Source: Clostridia bacterium (GTDB lineage: Bacteria; Bacillota; Clostridia; Christensenellales; UBA3700). From it: a DNA stretch of 5,506 nucleotides. A program made the position numbers and the translations under genes. Shown piece after piece: positions 1 through 5,506 of this stretch; within the stretch, counting starts at the first letter, position 1, and every line of letters starts with the position of its first letter. The DNA is taken from the NCBI GenBank assembly GCA_029067255.1, contig JAIEEW010000199.1:1-5506 (forward strand), given 5' to 3'. The notes under the pieces are model-generated. The model ran no database searches. It was not told the origin of the DNA and was given only the letters and a program-made list of their open reading frames with translations.

Positions 1-43
1 CATACATACTTCTACCGTAAAACATCTGCATATCGTAATCTAT
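1..43 (-). other. In-frame continuation of the rimO TRAM domain beyond the TGA
   Basis: Directly after the TGA at 44-46 the same frame reads IDYDMQMFYGRSMY up to the window edge with no further stop. RimO proteins usually have, at this place, an 'EG.DEE..LYVGRSY.DAPEIDG' type TRAM segment. The visible residues line up without a gap, including the GRS core, and the TGA takes the position of the glycine. The remaining 30-50 residues of the domain would lie outside the window. The stretch is best read as the detached end of rimO, not a separate gene. Confidence 0.7.
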
Positions 44-1195
44 TCATTCATAAATCACGTCCAGTTCCTTGCCCAGATTTGCTTTCATATTTTCGATCAT
101 CACGTTTTCTTGCAAGGCGTAAAGTTTTTCCTGTCTTTGAAGTTTTACGCTTTCATCGATCTGTCCGCTTAATCTGCTCGCGGGTGTTCCGTCTTCTTGA
201 GAGTAAGTGAAAAATCCGCACCTGTCAAGTCTGGCTGTCTTTATGAATTTCTCCAACTCAGCAAAATCTTCTTCGCTCTCTCGCGGAAATCCCACGATAA
301 ACGTGGATCTTATAGTAAAATCCCCCTTGCTTCTTATCATATCGACAAGTCTATAAATCTGTTCAGACTTGATCCGTCTGTTCATAAGTTTAAGAATACC
401 GTCGCTTATATGCTGACAAGGCATATCGATATAATTACATATTTTAGGATTGCTTACAATATAATCGATAAGCGATTCCGTAATATTTTCCGGATAGAGA
501 TAAAGCAATCTTATCCACTCAATGTCAAGTTTCGACAACTCTTCCAAAAGGTTTATTAACTTGACTTCTCCGTACAAATCAACGCCGTATCTGGACACGT
601 CTTGCGCCACGATTATCAATTCGGTTATACCGTGATCTCTTACAAGGGCTTGCGCTTCGCCAACTATGTCTTCGATTTTTCTAGAAGTATATTTTCCCCT
701 TATATTAGGAATGGCGCAGTATGTACATTTATTGTCGCACCCTTCGGCTATTTTCAAGTACGCGTAATGATACGGCGTAGTAAGCACTCTTCTTGGAGAA
801 AAATGTCTTACGTCTTTGTCGTTGGTATACGAACGATCGCTTCTGCCCGCGACAAGATCCTTGATAAGTTGCGGCAGATTATGATAATTAGCCGTACCTA
901 AAAACATATCAACTTCTGGAAATCCGTCTTTTATTTCCGACATATATCTTTGAGTAAGACAACCCGTAACTATCAGATACTTACAGTTTTGCTTTTTGTA
1001 TTCGGACATCTCCAATATAGTATCGATCGCTTCCTGTTTCGCGCTGTCGATAAATCCGCAAGTATTAACGATAATGATATCCGCCAAAGCGGGATCGCCG
1101 GTAAGTTCATATCCGTCGTCCTGCAAATACGCAAGCATATTTTCGCTGTCTATTCTGTTTTTATCGCATCCCAAAGACACAACGCCTATTTTCAT
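44..1195 (-). CDS. rimO: Ribosomal protein S12 methylthiotransferase RimO, stopped early by an in-frame TGA
   Basis: A radical-SAM enzyme with two iron-sulfur clusters that adds a methylthio group to a conserved aspartate of ribosomal protein S12. The N-terminal methylthiotransferase domain carries the three ligands C10 (SLGCDKNRIDSE), C46 (NTCGF) and C79 (TGC). The radical-SAM motif CxxxCxxC is C153, C157, C160. SLGCDKNRIDSE, QDVSRYGVDLYGE, WIRLLYLYPE and EDGTPASR point to RimO over the tRNA enzymes MiaB and MtaB. The start ATG overlaps the pgsA stop and has GGAGAA five bases upstream (1201-1206). The product to the TGA is 383 residues, whereas the family is usually about 430-440 with a C-terminal TRAM domain. 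The frame stays open beyond the TGA and encodes TRAM-like sequence to the window edge, so the gene may be a point-mutated or misread full-length rimO. The catalytic core is intact; the TRAM domain, which helps bind S12, would be lost. Confidence 0.9.
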   Translation of the reverse strand: MKIGVVSLGCDKNRIDSENMLAYLQDDGYELTGDPALADIIIVNTCGFIDSAKQEAIDTILEMSEYKKQNCKYLIVTGCLTQRYMSEIKDGFPEVDMFLGTANYHNLPQLIKDLVAGRSDRSYTNDKDVRHFSPRRVLTTPYHYAYLKIAEGCDNKCTYCAIPNIRGKYTSRKIEDIVGEAQALVRDHGITELIIVAQDVSRYGVDLYGEVKLINLLEELSKLDIEWIRLLYLYPENITESLIDYIVSNPKICNYIDMPCQHISDGILKLMNRRIKSEQIYRLVDMIRSKGDFTIRSTFIVGFPRESEEDFAELEKFIKTARLDRCGFFTYSQEDGTPASRLSGQIDESVKLQRQEKLYALQENVMIENMKANLGKELDVIYE

Positions 1196-1824
1196 TCGTT
1201 TTCTCCGCTATTCTCTTCTTCGCCGTCCGCCGTCTGCTTTGCTCCGAAAAGCAACGTCTTGTTCTTAATTACGTAATTTGCGCCTGATACCACGGTAACT
1301 ATTGTTGCCACTATCAGCAATGCCGCGCCGGCATATTTGAACACTTCAAATACCGTACCTGAATGCGCGGAACACAACAAAAACGTAAGCGCAAACATAG
1401 TACTTGCCGTCTTTATTTTTCCGAGTTTATCCGCTGCCAACGCAACGCTTTTGAGCGCCGCGACCTGTCTTATTACGCCTATCATAAATTCTCTTGCGAT
1501 TATGATGACCGAACAAATCAACTCCATATAAGGCGCTTCCGGAATATAGTTCCCGTCAATAAGTATGAACAATCCTGTCGCCACAAGCACTTTATCCGCT
1601 ATCGGATCGAGCAATTTGCCCAAATCGCTTACCATGTTATACTTTCTTGCGATATGACCGTCCACAAAGTCCGTCAAAGACGCGACTATAAACAGAATCG
1701 CAGTAATTATAAACAGGTATTCGTACAATGGTTGCAGACAGTAACACAAAATCACCAAAGGTATCATTACAAGTCTGACAATGGTTATTTTTGTAGGCAA
1801 AGTTATTGCCGTATTACCTTTCAT
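1192..1824 (-). CDS. pgsA: CDP-diacylglycerol--glycerol-3-phosphate 3-phosphatidyltransferase (PgsA)
   Basis: An integral membrane enzyme that joins CDP-diacylglycerol and sn-glycerol 3-phosphate to give phosphatidylglycerol phosphate and CMP, the committed step to phosphatidylglycerol and cardiolipin. The 210-residue product has the full CDP-alcohol phosphatidyltransferase signature D-x2-DG-x2-AR-x8-G-x3-D-x3-D: D52, D55-G56, A59-R60, G69, D73 and D77. These aspartates bind the catalytic metal ions and the nucleotide. The N-terminal ITLPTKITIVRLVMIP segment resembles the usual 'NIPN.LT..R...IP' start of PgsA, and several hydrophobic segments follow, the last at about 165-182. The Glu/Asn-rich tail (about 199-210) is hydrophilic and is probably peripheral to catalysis. 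The stop TGA shares bases with the rimO start (ATGA), so translation of the two is probably coupled. A related transferase with another head group is possible, but length, motif and context favour PgsA. Confidence 0.95.
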   Translation of the reverse strand: MKGNTAITLPTKITIVRLVMIPLVILCYCLQPLYEYLFIITAILFIVASLTDFVDGHIARKYNMVSDLGKLLDPIADKVLVATGLFILIDGNYIPEAPYMELICSVIIIAREFMIGVIRQVAALKSVALAADKLGKIKTASTMFALTFLLCSAHSGTVFEVFKYAGAALLIVATIVTVVSGANYVIKNKTLLFGAKQTADGEEENSGENE

Positions 1825-1830
1825 TTCCGT

Positions 1831-1836
1831 TCTCCT
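1831..1836 (-). promoter_or_regulatory. Ribosome binding site that sets the pgsA start
   Basis: AGGAGA on the minus strand lies six bases before the ATG at 1822-1824. The longer in-frame reading from a TTG at 1840-1842 would translate this site itself, so the ATG is preferred. The whole ftsK-pgsA gap is only 39 bp and holds no terminator, supporting co-transcription. Confidence 0.82.
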
Positions 1837-1863
1837 AAACAAAAATATATACTCTTTTCCCCG

Positions 1864-4800
1864 TTATTCTTCAACTTCTCCGTCGCCTGTTCTCGCGCTT
1901 TCGATAATCTCTTCTACTTCTTCTGCAGTCAAGCGACATACGCATTTATTGTCCGCCGTTTTTTCAGTATAACCGACGTTGAGCAACCAGTCGTATATTT
2001 TTCCGCCTCTCGAAAAACCTATCGAGAATGCTCTTTGCAAACCTGATATAGATACCTTATCCGATCCGGCAATCCTTCTCAATACGTCCGGTATGAGATC
2101 GTCAGGGAAATCAAATTCCTTGATATCTTTCGGGCTTGCGCTCTCTTCGCTCTTAGGCGGCTCGGACATTTCTTTGATACGGTTTTCTACGCTCTCGTCA
2201 TAATAAGCCTGATTGTGCTTGATTATGTCCGACATTATGTTTTTGATTTCTATATCGTCGACGAAAGGATTTTGCAATCTTTCCAGTTGTTTAGACAACT
2301 TCCTAGTCTTGATAAGCATATCGCCTTTACCCAACAACTCTTCCGCTCCGACCGTATCCAAAATAGTTTTACTGTCTACGCCTGACGCAACTGCGAACGC
2401 AATACGCGTAGGCAAGTTACTCTTGATAAGTCCCGTTATGACGTCAACCGAAGGTCTTTGCGTAGCAAGTATCAAATGTATACCGCTTGCGCGCGCCTTT
2501 TGCGCCAAAGTAATAACGAGCGTTTCGAATTCTTTTGCATATTCGCTGACCATTATATCGCCTACTTCATCGATAATCGCGACGATATACGGCAATTTCT
2601 TATCTTCCGCTATGACTTCGTCAAGAATATTAAACGTTGGCAGTTTATTTACGCCGTACGTTTCGAACAAGGTATATCTTCTCGACATTTCTTCGACAAG
2701 CCATCTCAAAATGACCAATGACTCCTTCGGAGTATTGTAAATTTGCGGAGTAAGCAAATGCGGAAGTCCCCTGTATTGACCAAACTCTACTCTTTTTGGG
2801 TCGACAAGAACTATTCTCAACTCTTCAGGAGAATACTTGTAAACCAAAGAACACAGCATTGTGTTAAGACATACTGATTTACCGCTACCCGTACCGCCGG
2901 CTATAAGACCGTGCGGGAAGTCTGTAAGATCTTCGAAATGACAGTTGTTGTCAACGTCTTTACCTAGAGCAAAGTACAAACCGTCAGTCTTGCTCTTGAA
3001 TTCTTCGTTTTCAATAAATTCTTTCAATCCCACCGTCTTTCTCTTAGCGTTAGGTATCTCAATACCGCAAAGCGATTTACCTGGGATAGGCGCTTCGATT
3101 CTAATGGACGTTACGGCAAGATACATCAACAGGTTGTCCGCCTTTTTACGGATAAGTTGAACGTCTATCTTAGAAAGCACTTCAAACTCAAATCTGGTTA
3201 CCGTAGGTCCGCTTACTATATTTTTAACGCATACGTCAATACCGAAATCCGCGTAAGTATCTTCAATGATCTTTGCCTTTGCATTAAAATCTTCCTGATA
3301 ATCGCTTTTATCTACATAATCTTTAAGATTGTCGACGCTAGGCGGAATATAAGGACTTCTTTTGATTTTTTCCTTTGGCTTTTCTTCTTTCTTTTCGGGT
3401 TCTTCCTTTTTGACAGGCTTTTCTTCGACCTTATTTACCGGCGGTTTGGGAACTATTGGTTGCTTCGGCGTAATAGGCTTGGGTTCAAAAGTCTTTTGAA
3501 AATAACCGTCGCTGGGTTGAGCCTTCTCCGCTTTAACTTCTACGTTTTTCGTAGCGTCGTAATTTTTGATCTCTGGAGTATCGCTCTGTTTTTTCTGTCT
3601 GTTGACGTTGGCAATGAAATCGTCCATCGACTCGATTTCTTTGGTTTCCGTCCTGTCTTCCACATTTACGGTTTCGGACTTCACGGCGATATCTTCCTTC
3701 TTTTCTACGTTGACGTTGTTGCCGTTTTTCAAAGCCTTGAAATCGAAATCTGCCGCTTTTTCTGTTTTAGCGGATTCAGATACGCTGCCAAAAGTTGCGC
3801 GCTCTATCGGCTCGACCTTACGTTCCGGCTCGTCGGATTTATAGGAAGGCTTTCTATTGAGTATTTCGCTGATTTTCTCACCGAAACTTGGCTGATTATC
3901 TCTCGGACGGCTTTCCGTCGCTTTGAAGTCGTTGCCACTTCCCGATTGTTTGCTCCTTCTTTCGTTTTCAGCCATTATACGCAATCTCTCGCTGGTAGAA
4001 AAACCTGCGTATCTGGAAGCGTCGTAATTCTGCGTAAATGAATTCTCCGTTTGCGTCGAAACGTTTTCGATAGGAGTTTCCTGCTTTCCTTCGTCAATAA
4101 CGTTTAATTTACCGAATCCGTCGATACCGAAAATTTCTTTTTGAGCGCGGGATATATCCACCGTTCTATCTTCATTATCGATATCGTCGCCGGCATAAAT
4201 CAATTCGGGTCTGTCCGCTTCGTTTCTTATTTCGTTTGTATCAAGTATAAGTTGAGCGTCTTCTCCGACATAATTATTAGCGTAAATCTCAAAGTCCTGC
4301 TCTCCAGAAACGTTTATCCTGTCTATCGGGACGTAATTATCAAGATTATTCTTTCTTCTTCCCTTTGCCGAAAGACTTTCGCCCATATCCTTTCCGTCTA
4401 CGGTGTGATTGTTGAGATTGACTACGTTTTCCGATTGATAATCGACGTCAAACATCCCAACGTTTTCATTTTGACCGCTGGAAATCTTTTTGAATTTTTT
4501 ACGCGTAAATCTTTCCAAATTTATATCAATATTTACTTGCAACAATACCGCTATCACAATCAGACCTACGGCAAGAATACCGTTCGCAACAAGACTAAGA
4601 ATATAAATTTTTCCCATTGCAAAAGGATAAAGGAATATGCTCGCGATAGCGCCGCCCGCAGTATTTGCGCTGCGATAAGACTGGTTGATATATTGCCCCC
4701 AACCGTTTTTCGTATATGCGTGAGATACAAGAATATGCGCGAACATAATTACCAGCACGGCAATCGCAACATAAAGCGCGATAATTTTGGCGTTTTGCTT

Positions 4801-5034
4801 AGGCTTGACGTTAAGACACATCAATACTCCAACCAAAGTCATGGCAAAACTGTATCCGTACATCGCATAACCGAATACTCCCACAAAAAAATCGACGAGA
4901 ACTTCTCCCGCTTTCCCGAACACGCCGAGCAAAATCAAATCCATCGCAACGAAAACGATAGTAATAACTATTCCGTTCGTACGATTGGATTTTATCTTCT
5001 TGTTTTGATTATTATCTTCGTAACCTTTTGGCAT
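1864..5034 (-). CDS. ftsK: DNA translocase FtsK/SpoIIIE
   Basis: A membrane-anchored, hexameric, ATP-driven double-stranded DNA pump that clears chromosomal DNA through the closing septum. The predicted product is 1056 residues and ends in TAA. Residues 22-166 contain about four or five hydrophobic segments (for example 22-40, 46-74, 84-104, 144-166) forming the membrane domain. A long hydrophilic linker of roughly 380 residues follows (about 178-558); it is rich in Asn, Glu and Lys and ends in a Lys/Glu/Pro-rich stretch. The motor starts near 570 and includes APIPGKS...GIEIPN, Walker A GGTGSGKS (713-720, catalytic-loop K719), DPKRVEF, Walker B IIDEVGD (D822, E823), and ATQRPSVDVITGLIKSNLPTR. 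The gamma winged helix that reads orienting DNA sites is at about 984-1040 (SGLQRAFSIGFSR). At this length it is larger than Bacillus SpoIIIE because of the linker. It is first in a probable operon with pgsA and rimO. The sequence does not show whether it acts in vegetative division, sporulation, or both. Confidence 0.96.
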   Translation of the reverse strand: MPKGYEDNNQNKKIKSNRTNGIVITIVFVAMDLILLGVFGKAGEVLVDFFVGVFGYAMYGYSFAMTLVGVLMCLNVKPKQNAKIIALYVAIAVLVIMFAHILVSHAYTKNGWGQYINQSYRSANTAGGAIASIFLYPFAMGKIYILSLVANGILAVGLIVIAVLLQVNIDINLERFTRKKFKKISSGQNENVGMFDVDYQSENVVNLNNHTVDGKDMGESLSAKGRRKNNLDNYVPIDRINVSGEQDFEIYANNYVGEDAQLILDTNEIRNEADRPELIYAGDDIDNEDRTVDISRAQKEIFGIDGFGKLNVIDEGKQETPIENVSTQTENSFTQNYDASRYAGFSTSERLRIMAENERRSKQSGSGNDFKATESRPRDNQPSFGEKISEILNRKPSYKSDEPERKVEPIERATFGSVSESAKTEKAADFDFKALKNGNNVNVEKKEDIAVKSETVNVEDRTETKEIESMDDFIANVNRQKKQSDTPEIKNYDATKNVEVKAEKAQPSDGYFQKTFEPKPITPKQPIVPKPPVNKVEEKPVKKEEPEKKEEKPKEKIKRSPYIPPSVDNLKDYVDKSDYQEDFNAKAKIIEDTYADFGIDVCVKNIVSGPTVTRFEFEVLSKIDVQLIRKKADNLLMYLAVTSIRIEAPIPGKSLCGIEIPNAKRKTVGLKEFIENEEFKSKTDGLYFALGKDVDNNCHFEDLTDFPHGLIAGGTGSGKSVCLNTMLCSLVYKYSPEELRIVLVDPKRVEFGQYRGLPHLLTPQIYNTPKESLVILRWLVEEMSRRYTLFETYGVNKLPTFNILDEVIAEDKKLPYIVAIIDEVGDIMVSEYAKEFETLVITLAQKARASGIHLILATQRPSVDVITGLIKSNLPTRIAFAVASGVDSKTILDTVGAEELLGKGDMLIKTRKLSKQLERLQNPFVDDIEIKNIMSDIIKHNQAYYDESVENRIKEMSEPPKSEESASPKDIKEFDFPDDLIPDVLRRIAGSDKVSISGLQRAFSIGFSRGGKIYDWLLNVGYTEKTADNKCVCRLTAEEVEEIIESARTGDGEVEE

Positions 5035-5040
5035 TGAATT

Positions 5041-5047
5041 TCTCCTT
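5041..5047 (-). promoter_or_regulatory. Ribosome binding site that sets the ftsK start
   Basis: The minus-strand sequence AAGGAGA lies six bases before the ATG at 5032-5034. An in-frame GTG at 5053-5055 would extend the protein by seven residues (MIIRRNS), but those codons are the Shine-Dalgarno sequence itself, and the GTG sits almost at the predicted transcription start. The ATG at 5034 is therefore the better start. Confidence 0.88.
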
Positions 5048-5062
5048 ATAATCACATTTTAG

Positions 5063-5091
5063 ATTATATCACAACATATACCGAATTACAA
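5063..5091 (-). promoter_or_regulatory. Sigma-A-type promoter with extended -10 for ftsK-pgsA-rimO
   Basis: On the minus strand a -35 box TTGTAA (5086-5091, four of six consensus bases) is followed by a 17-bp spacer and a perfect -10 box TATAAT (5063-5068). The -10 is preceded by TGA, giving the extended form TGNTATAAT. Transcription would start near 5056, leaving a leader of about 20 bases that contains the ftsK ribosome binding site. AT-rich DNA just upstream (about 5092-5120) could serve as an UP element. It is the best promoter candidate found in the window, and the one expected given the terminator closing the preceding gene. Confidence 0.78.
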
Positions 5092-5157
5092 TATTTTTAA
5101 TTAAATTATTATTATATTAAAGACGCTGCATTAGAATAACAACGCTCATTTTCGTTA

Positions 5158-5181
5158 AACTGTGTAAAATTTTATACAGTT
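5158..5181. repeat. 24-bp near-perfect palindrome upstream of ftsK (possible operator)
   Basis: The left arm AACTGTGTAAAA and right arm TTTTATACAGTT are inverted copies with 11 of 12 pairs matching; the exception is G5164 opposite T5175. There is no loop, and no T tract follows on either strand, so a terminator is unlikely. The shape fits a binding site for a dimeric regulator. It lies about 67 bp upstream of the predicted ftsK -35 box, which would suit an activator or a distal operator better than a simple promoter-blocking repressor. The sequence does not identify the regulator. Confidence 0.45.
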
Positions 5182-5239
5182 GACAGTTCATTTGTGCCTA
5201 TTTTGGAGCGAAATTTGTTTTTATATCTCGAATTATACG

Positions 5240-5264
5240 AAAAAAGATAGGCTCGCCTATCTTT
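5240..5264 (-). terminator. Intrinsic terminator of the M16 peptidase gene
   Basis: Read on the minus strand, the stem AAAGATAGG pairs with CCTATCTTT around a CGAG tetraloop. The stem is a perfect 9-bp helix at 5243-5264, and the 3' arm runs directly into a T tract (six T in a row, 5240-5245). It begins about 35 bases after the TGA stop of the M16 gene. It separates that gene from the ftsK unit, which has its own promoter further downstream. On the plus strand the hairpin is followed only by a short T run, so it is not convincingly bidirectional. Confidence 0.88.
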
Positions 5265-5298
5265 ATCTCGCATATTCGGCTAAAACCTTGACTGAGCG

Positions 5299-5506
5299 TC
5301 AAATCAATTTGTCAATATCGCATTTCGGCTTCTTCCCGATATAAGCAAGGCTCGCTTTTGTTATATCGTAAGAATAATCTATCACGTCTTTGGTTTGTTC
5401 AAGCGTAATATTCTCTATTTCTTTAATTTTTTCGTCTATATCAAAAATCTTACCTGCAAAAAGCGCGTTCTTTGCGTTTACTCTCATCATGACTCCCGTG
5501 CTTTCC
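5299..5506 (-). CDS. M16-family (insulinase-like) peptidase, C-terminal fragment
   Basis: Partial gene: the reading frame is open through the right edge of the window, so the true start lies outside it. The methionine codon at 5488-5490 is internal, because the frame upstream reads ESTGV directly into MMRVNAKNALF. About 68 codons are visible, ending in TGA. The pattern EST followed by a helix with xxLFxGKIFDIDEKIKEIENIT and then LEQTKDVIDYSYDITKASLAYIGK matches the end of M16 peptidase domains, where an 'EST...R' segment is followed by a 'DEIIERIDAVTLEDV' type helix and a final 'LA.VG' strand. M16 proteins are zinc endopeptidases or their inactive partner subunits. The zinc-binding HxxEH motif lies in the N-terminal half and is not visible, so activity cannot be judged. 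In Bacillus, M16 genes (ymfF, ymfH) also sit near spoIIIE and pgsA, which supports the call. The product is probably a YmfF/YmfH-like protein of unclear substrate. Confidence 0.8.
   Translation of the reverse strand, partial: ESTGVMMRVNAKNALFAGKIFDIDEKIKEIENITLEQTKDVIDYSYDITKASLAYIGKKPKCDIDKLI

Noticed and set aside
1..46. Selenocysteine insertion at the rimO TGA
   Set aside because: The position normally holds glycine, not cysteine, and I see no stable stem-loop just downstream of the TGA that could act as a bacterial SECIS element.
1363..2046. Plus-strand open frame of 227 codons opposite pgsA and the end of ftsK
   Set aside because: It spans two well-supported genes on the other strand, has unusual composition, and resembles no family I know.
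3157..5037. Two long plus-strand open frames (3157-4041 and 4141-5037) opposite ftsK
   Set aside because: They are antisense shadows of the ftsK linker and membrane regions. Their translations are Phe/Arg/Tyr-rich with no recognisable domain, and I see no ribosome binding site or promoter for them.
5111..5116. Second minus-strand TATAAT as an alternative ftsK promoter
   Set aside because: No credible -35 at a 16-18 bp distance and no TG extension; it is part of an AT-rich run and is better seen as possible UP-element DNA.
5180..5185. TTGACA on the plus strand as the -35 box of a rightward promoter
   Set aside because: No TATAAT-like box lies 16-18 bases downstream, and no plus-strand gene follows.
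44..5301. TGA as a sense codon genome-wide (Gly as in Gracilibacteria, or Trp as in mycoplasmas)
   Set aside because: Apart from the rimO site, no in-frame TGA interrupts the roughly 1,700 codons of the four genes. All four Trp residues seen use TGG, and glycine uses ordinary GGN codons. pgsA and the M16 gene use TGA in plausible end positions.
5263..5301. Readthrough of the M16 stop: after TGA the frame continues RSVKVLAEYAR to a TAA at 5263-5265
   Set aside because: The extension is only 11 codons, resembles no family sequence I recognise, and its TAA overlaps the terminator stem. The TGA placed about 35 bases before the hairpin is the natural end.

Overview
The window carries four genes, all on the minus strand, so transcription runs from high to low coordinates. 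The DNA is moderately AT-rich, the ribosome binding sites are strong and Shine-Dalgarno-like (AGGAGA type), and the gene neighbourhood is M16 peptidase, FtsK/SpoIIIE translocase, PgsA, RimO. This setting is typical of Bacillota, especially Clostridia-like lineages; in Bacillus the spoIIIE, ymfF/ymfH (M16) and pgsA genes are also close together. A Clostridia-like, possibly uncultured bacterium is the best guess, but no marker here fixes the genus. I see no mobile element, CRISPR array, tRNA, rRNA or defence system.

Layout in the direction of transcription: (1) 5506-5299, the C-terminal end of an M16-family zinc peptidase-like protein, cut by the window edge and closed by a clear intrinsic terminator at about 5264-5240. 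(2) A non-coding gap of about 260 bp (5298-5035) holding that terminator, a 24-bp near-perfect palindrome (5158-5181), and a well-formed sigma-A-type promoter with an extended -10 (5091-5063). (3) 5034-1864, a 1056-residue FtsK/SpoIIIE DNA translocase with N-terminal membrane segments, a long charged linker, the motor, and a gamma domain. (4) 1824-1192, phosphatidylglycerophosphate synthase PgsA. (5) 1195-44, the ribosomal protein S12 methylthiotransferase RimO, whose start overlaps the pgsA stop (ATGA).

ftsK, pgsA and rimO look like one transcription unit driven from the promoter near 5060. The genes are housekeeping: chromosome segregation at the septum, anionic phospholipid synthesis, and ribosome modification. 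They share an operon-like arrangement, not a pathway.

The most notable observation is at the left end. The rimO frame is closed by a TGA at 44-46, just as the C-terminal TRAM domain begins. The same frame continues to the window edge with a recognisable TRAM sequence (IDYDMQMFYGRSMY), and the TGA falls where the family normally has glycine. This is either a one-base nonsense change (GGA to TGA), a sequence error, or a readthrough case. The other genes show no sign that TGA is a sense codon in this genome.
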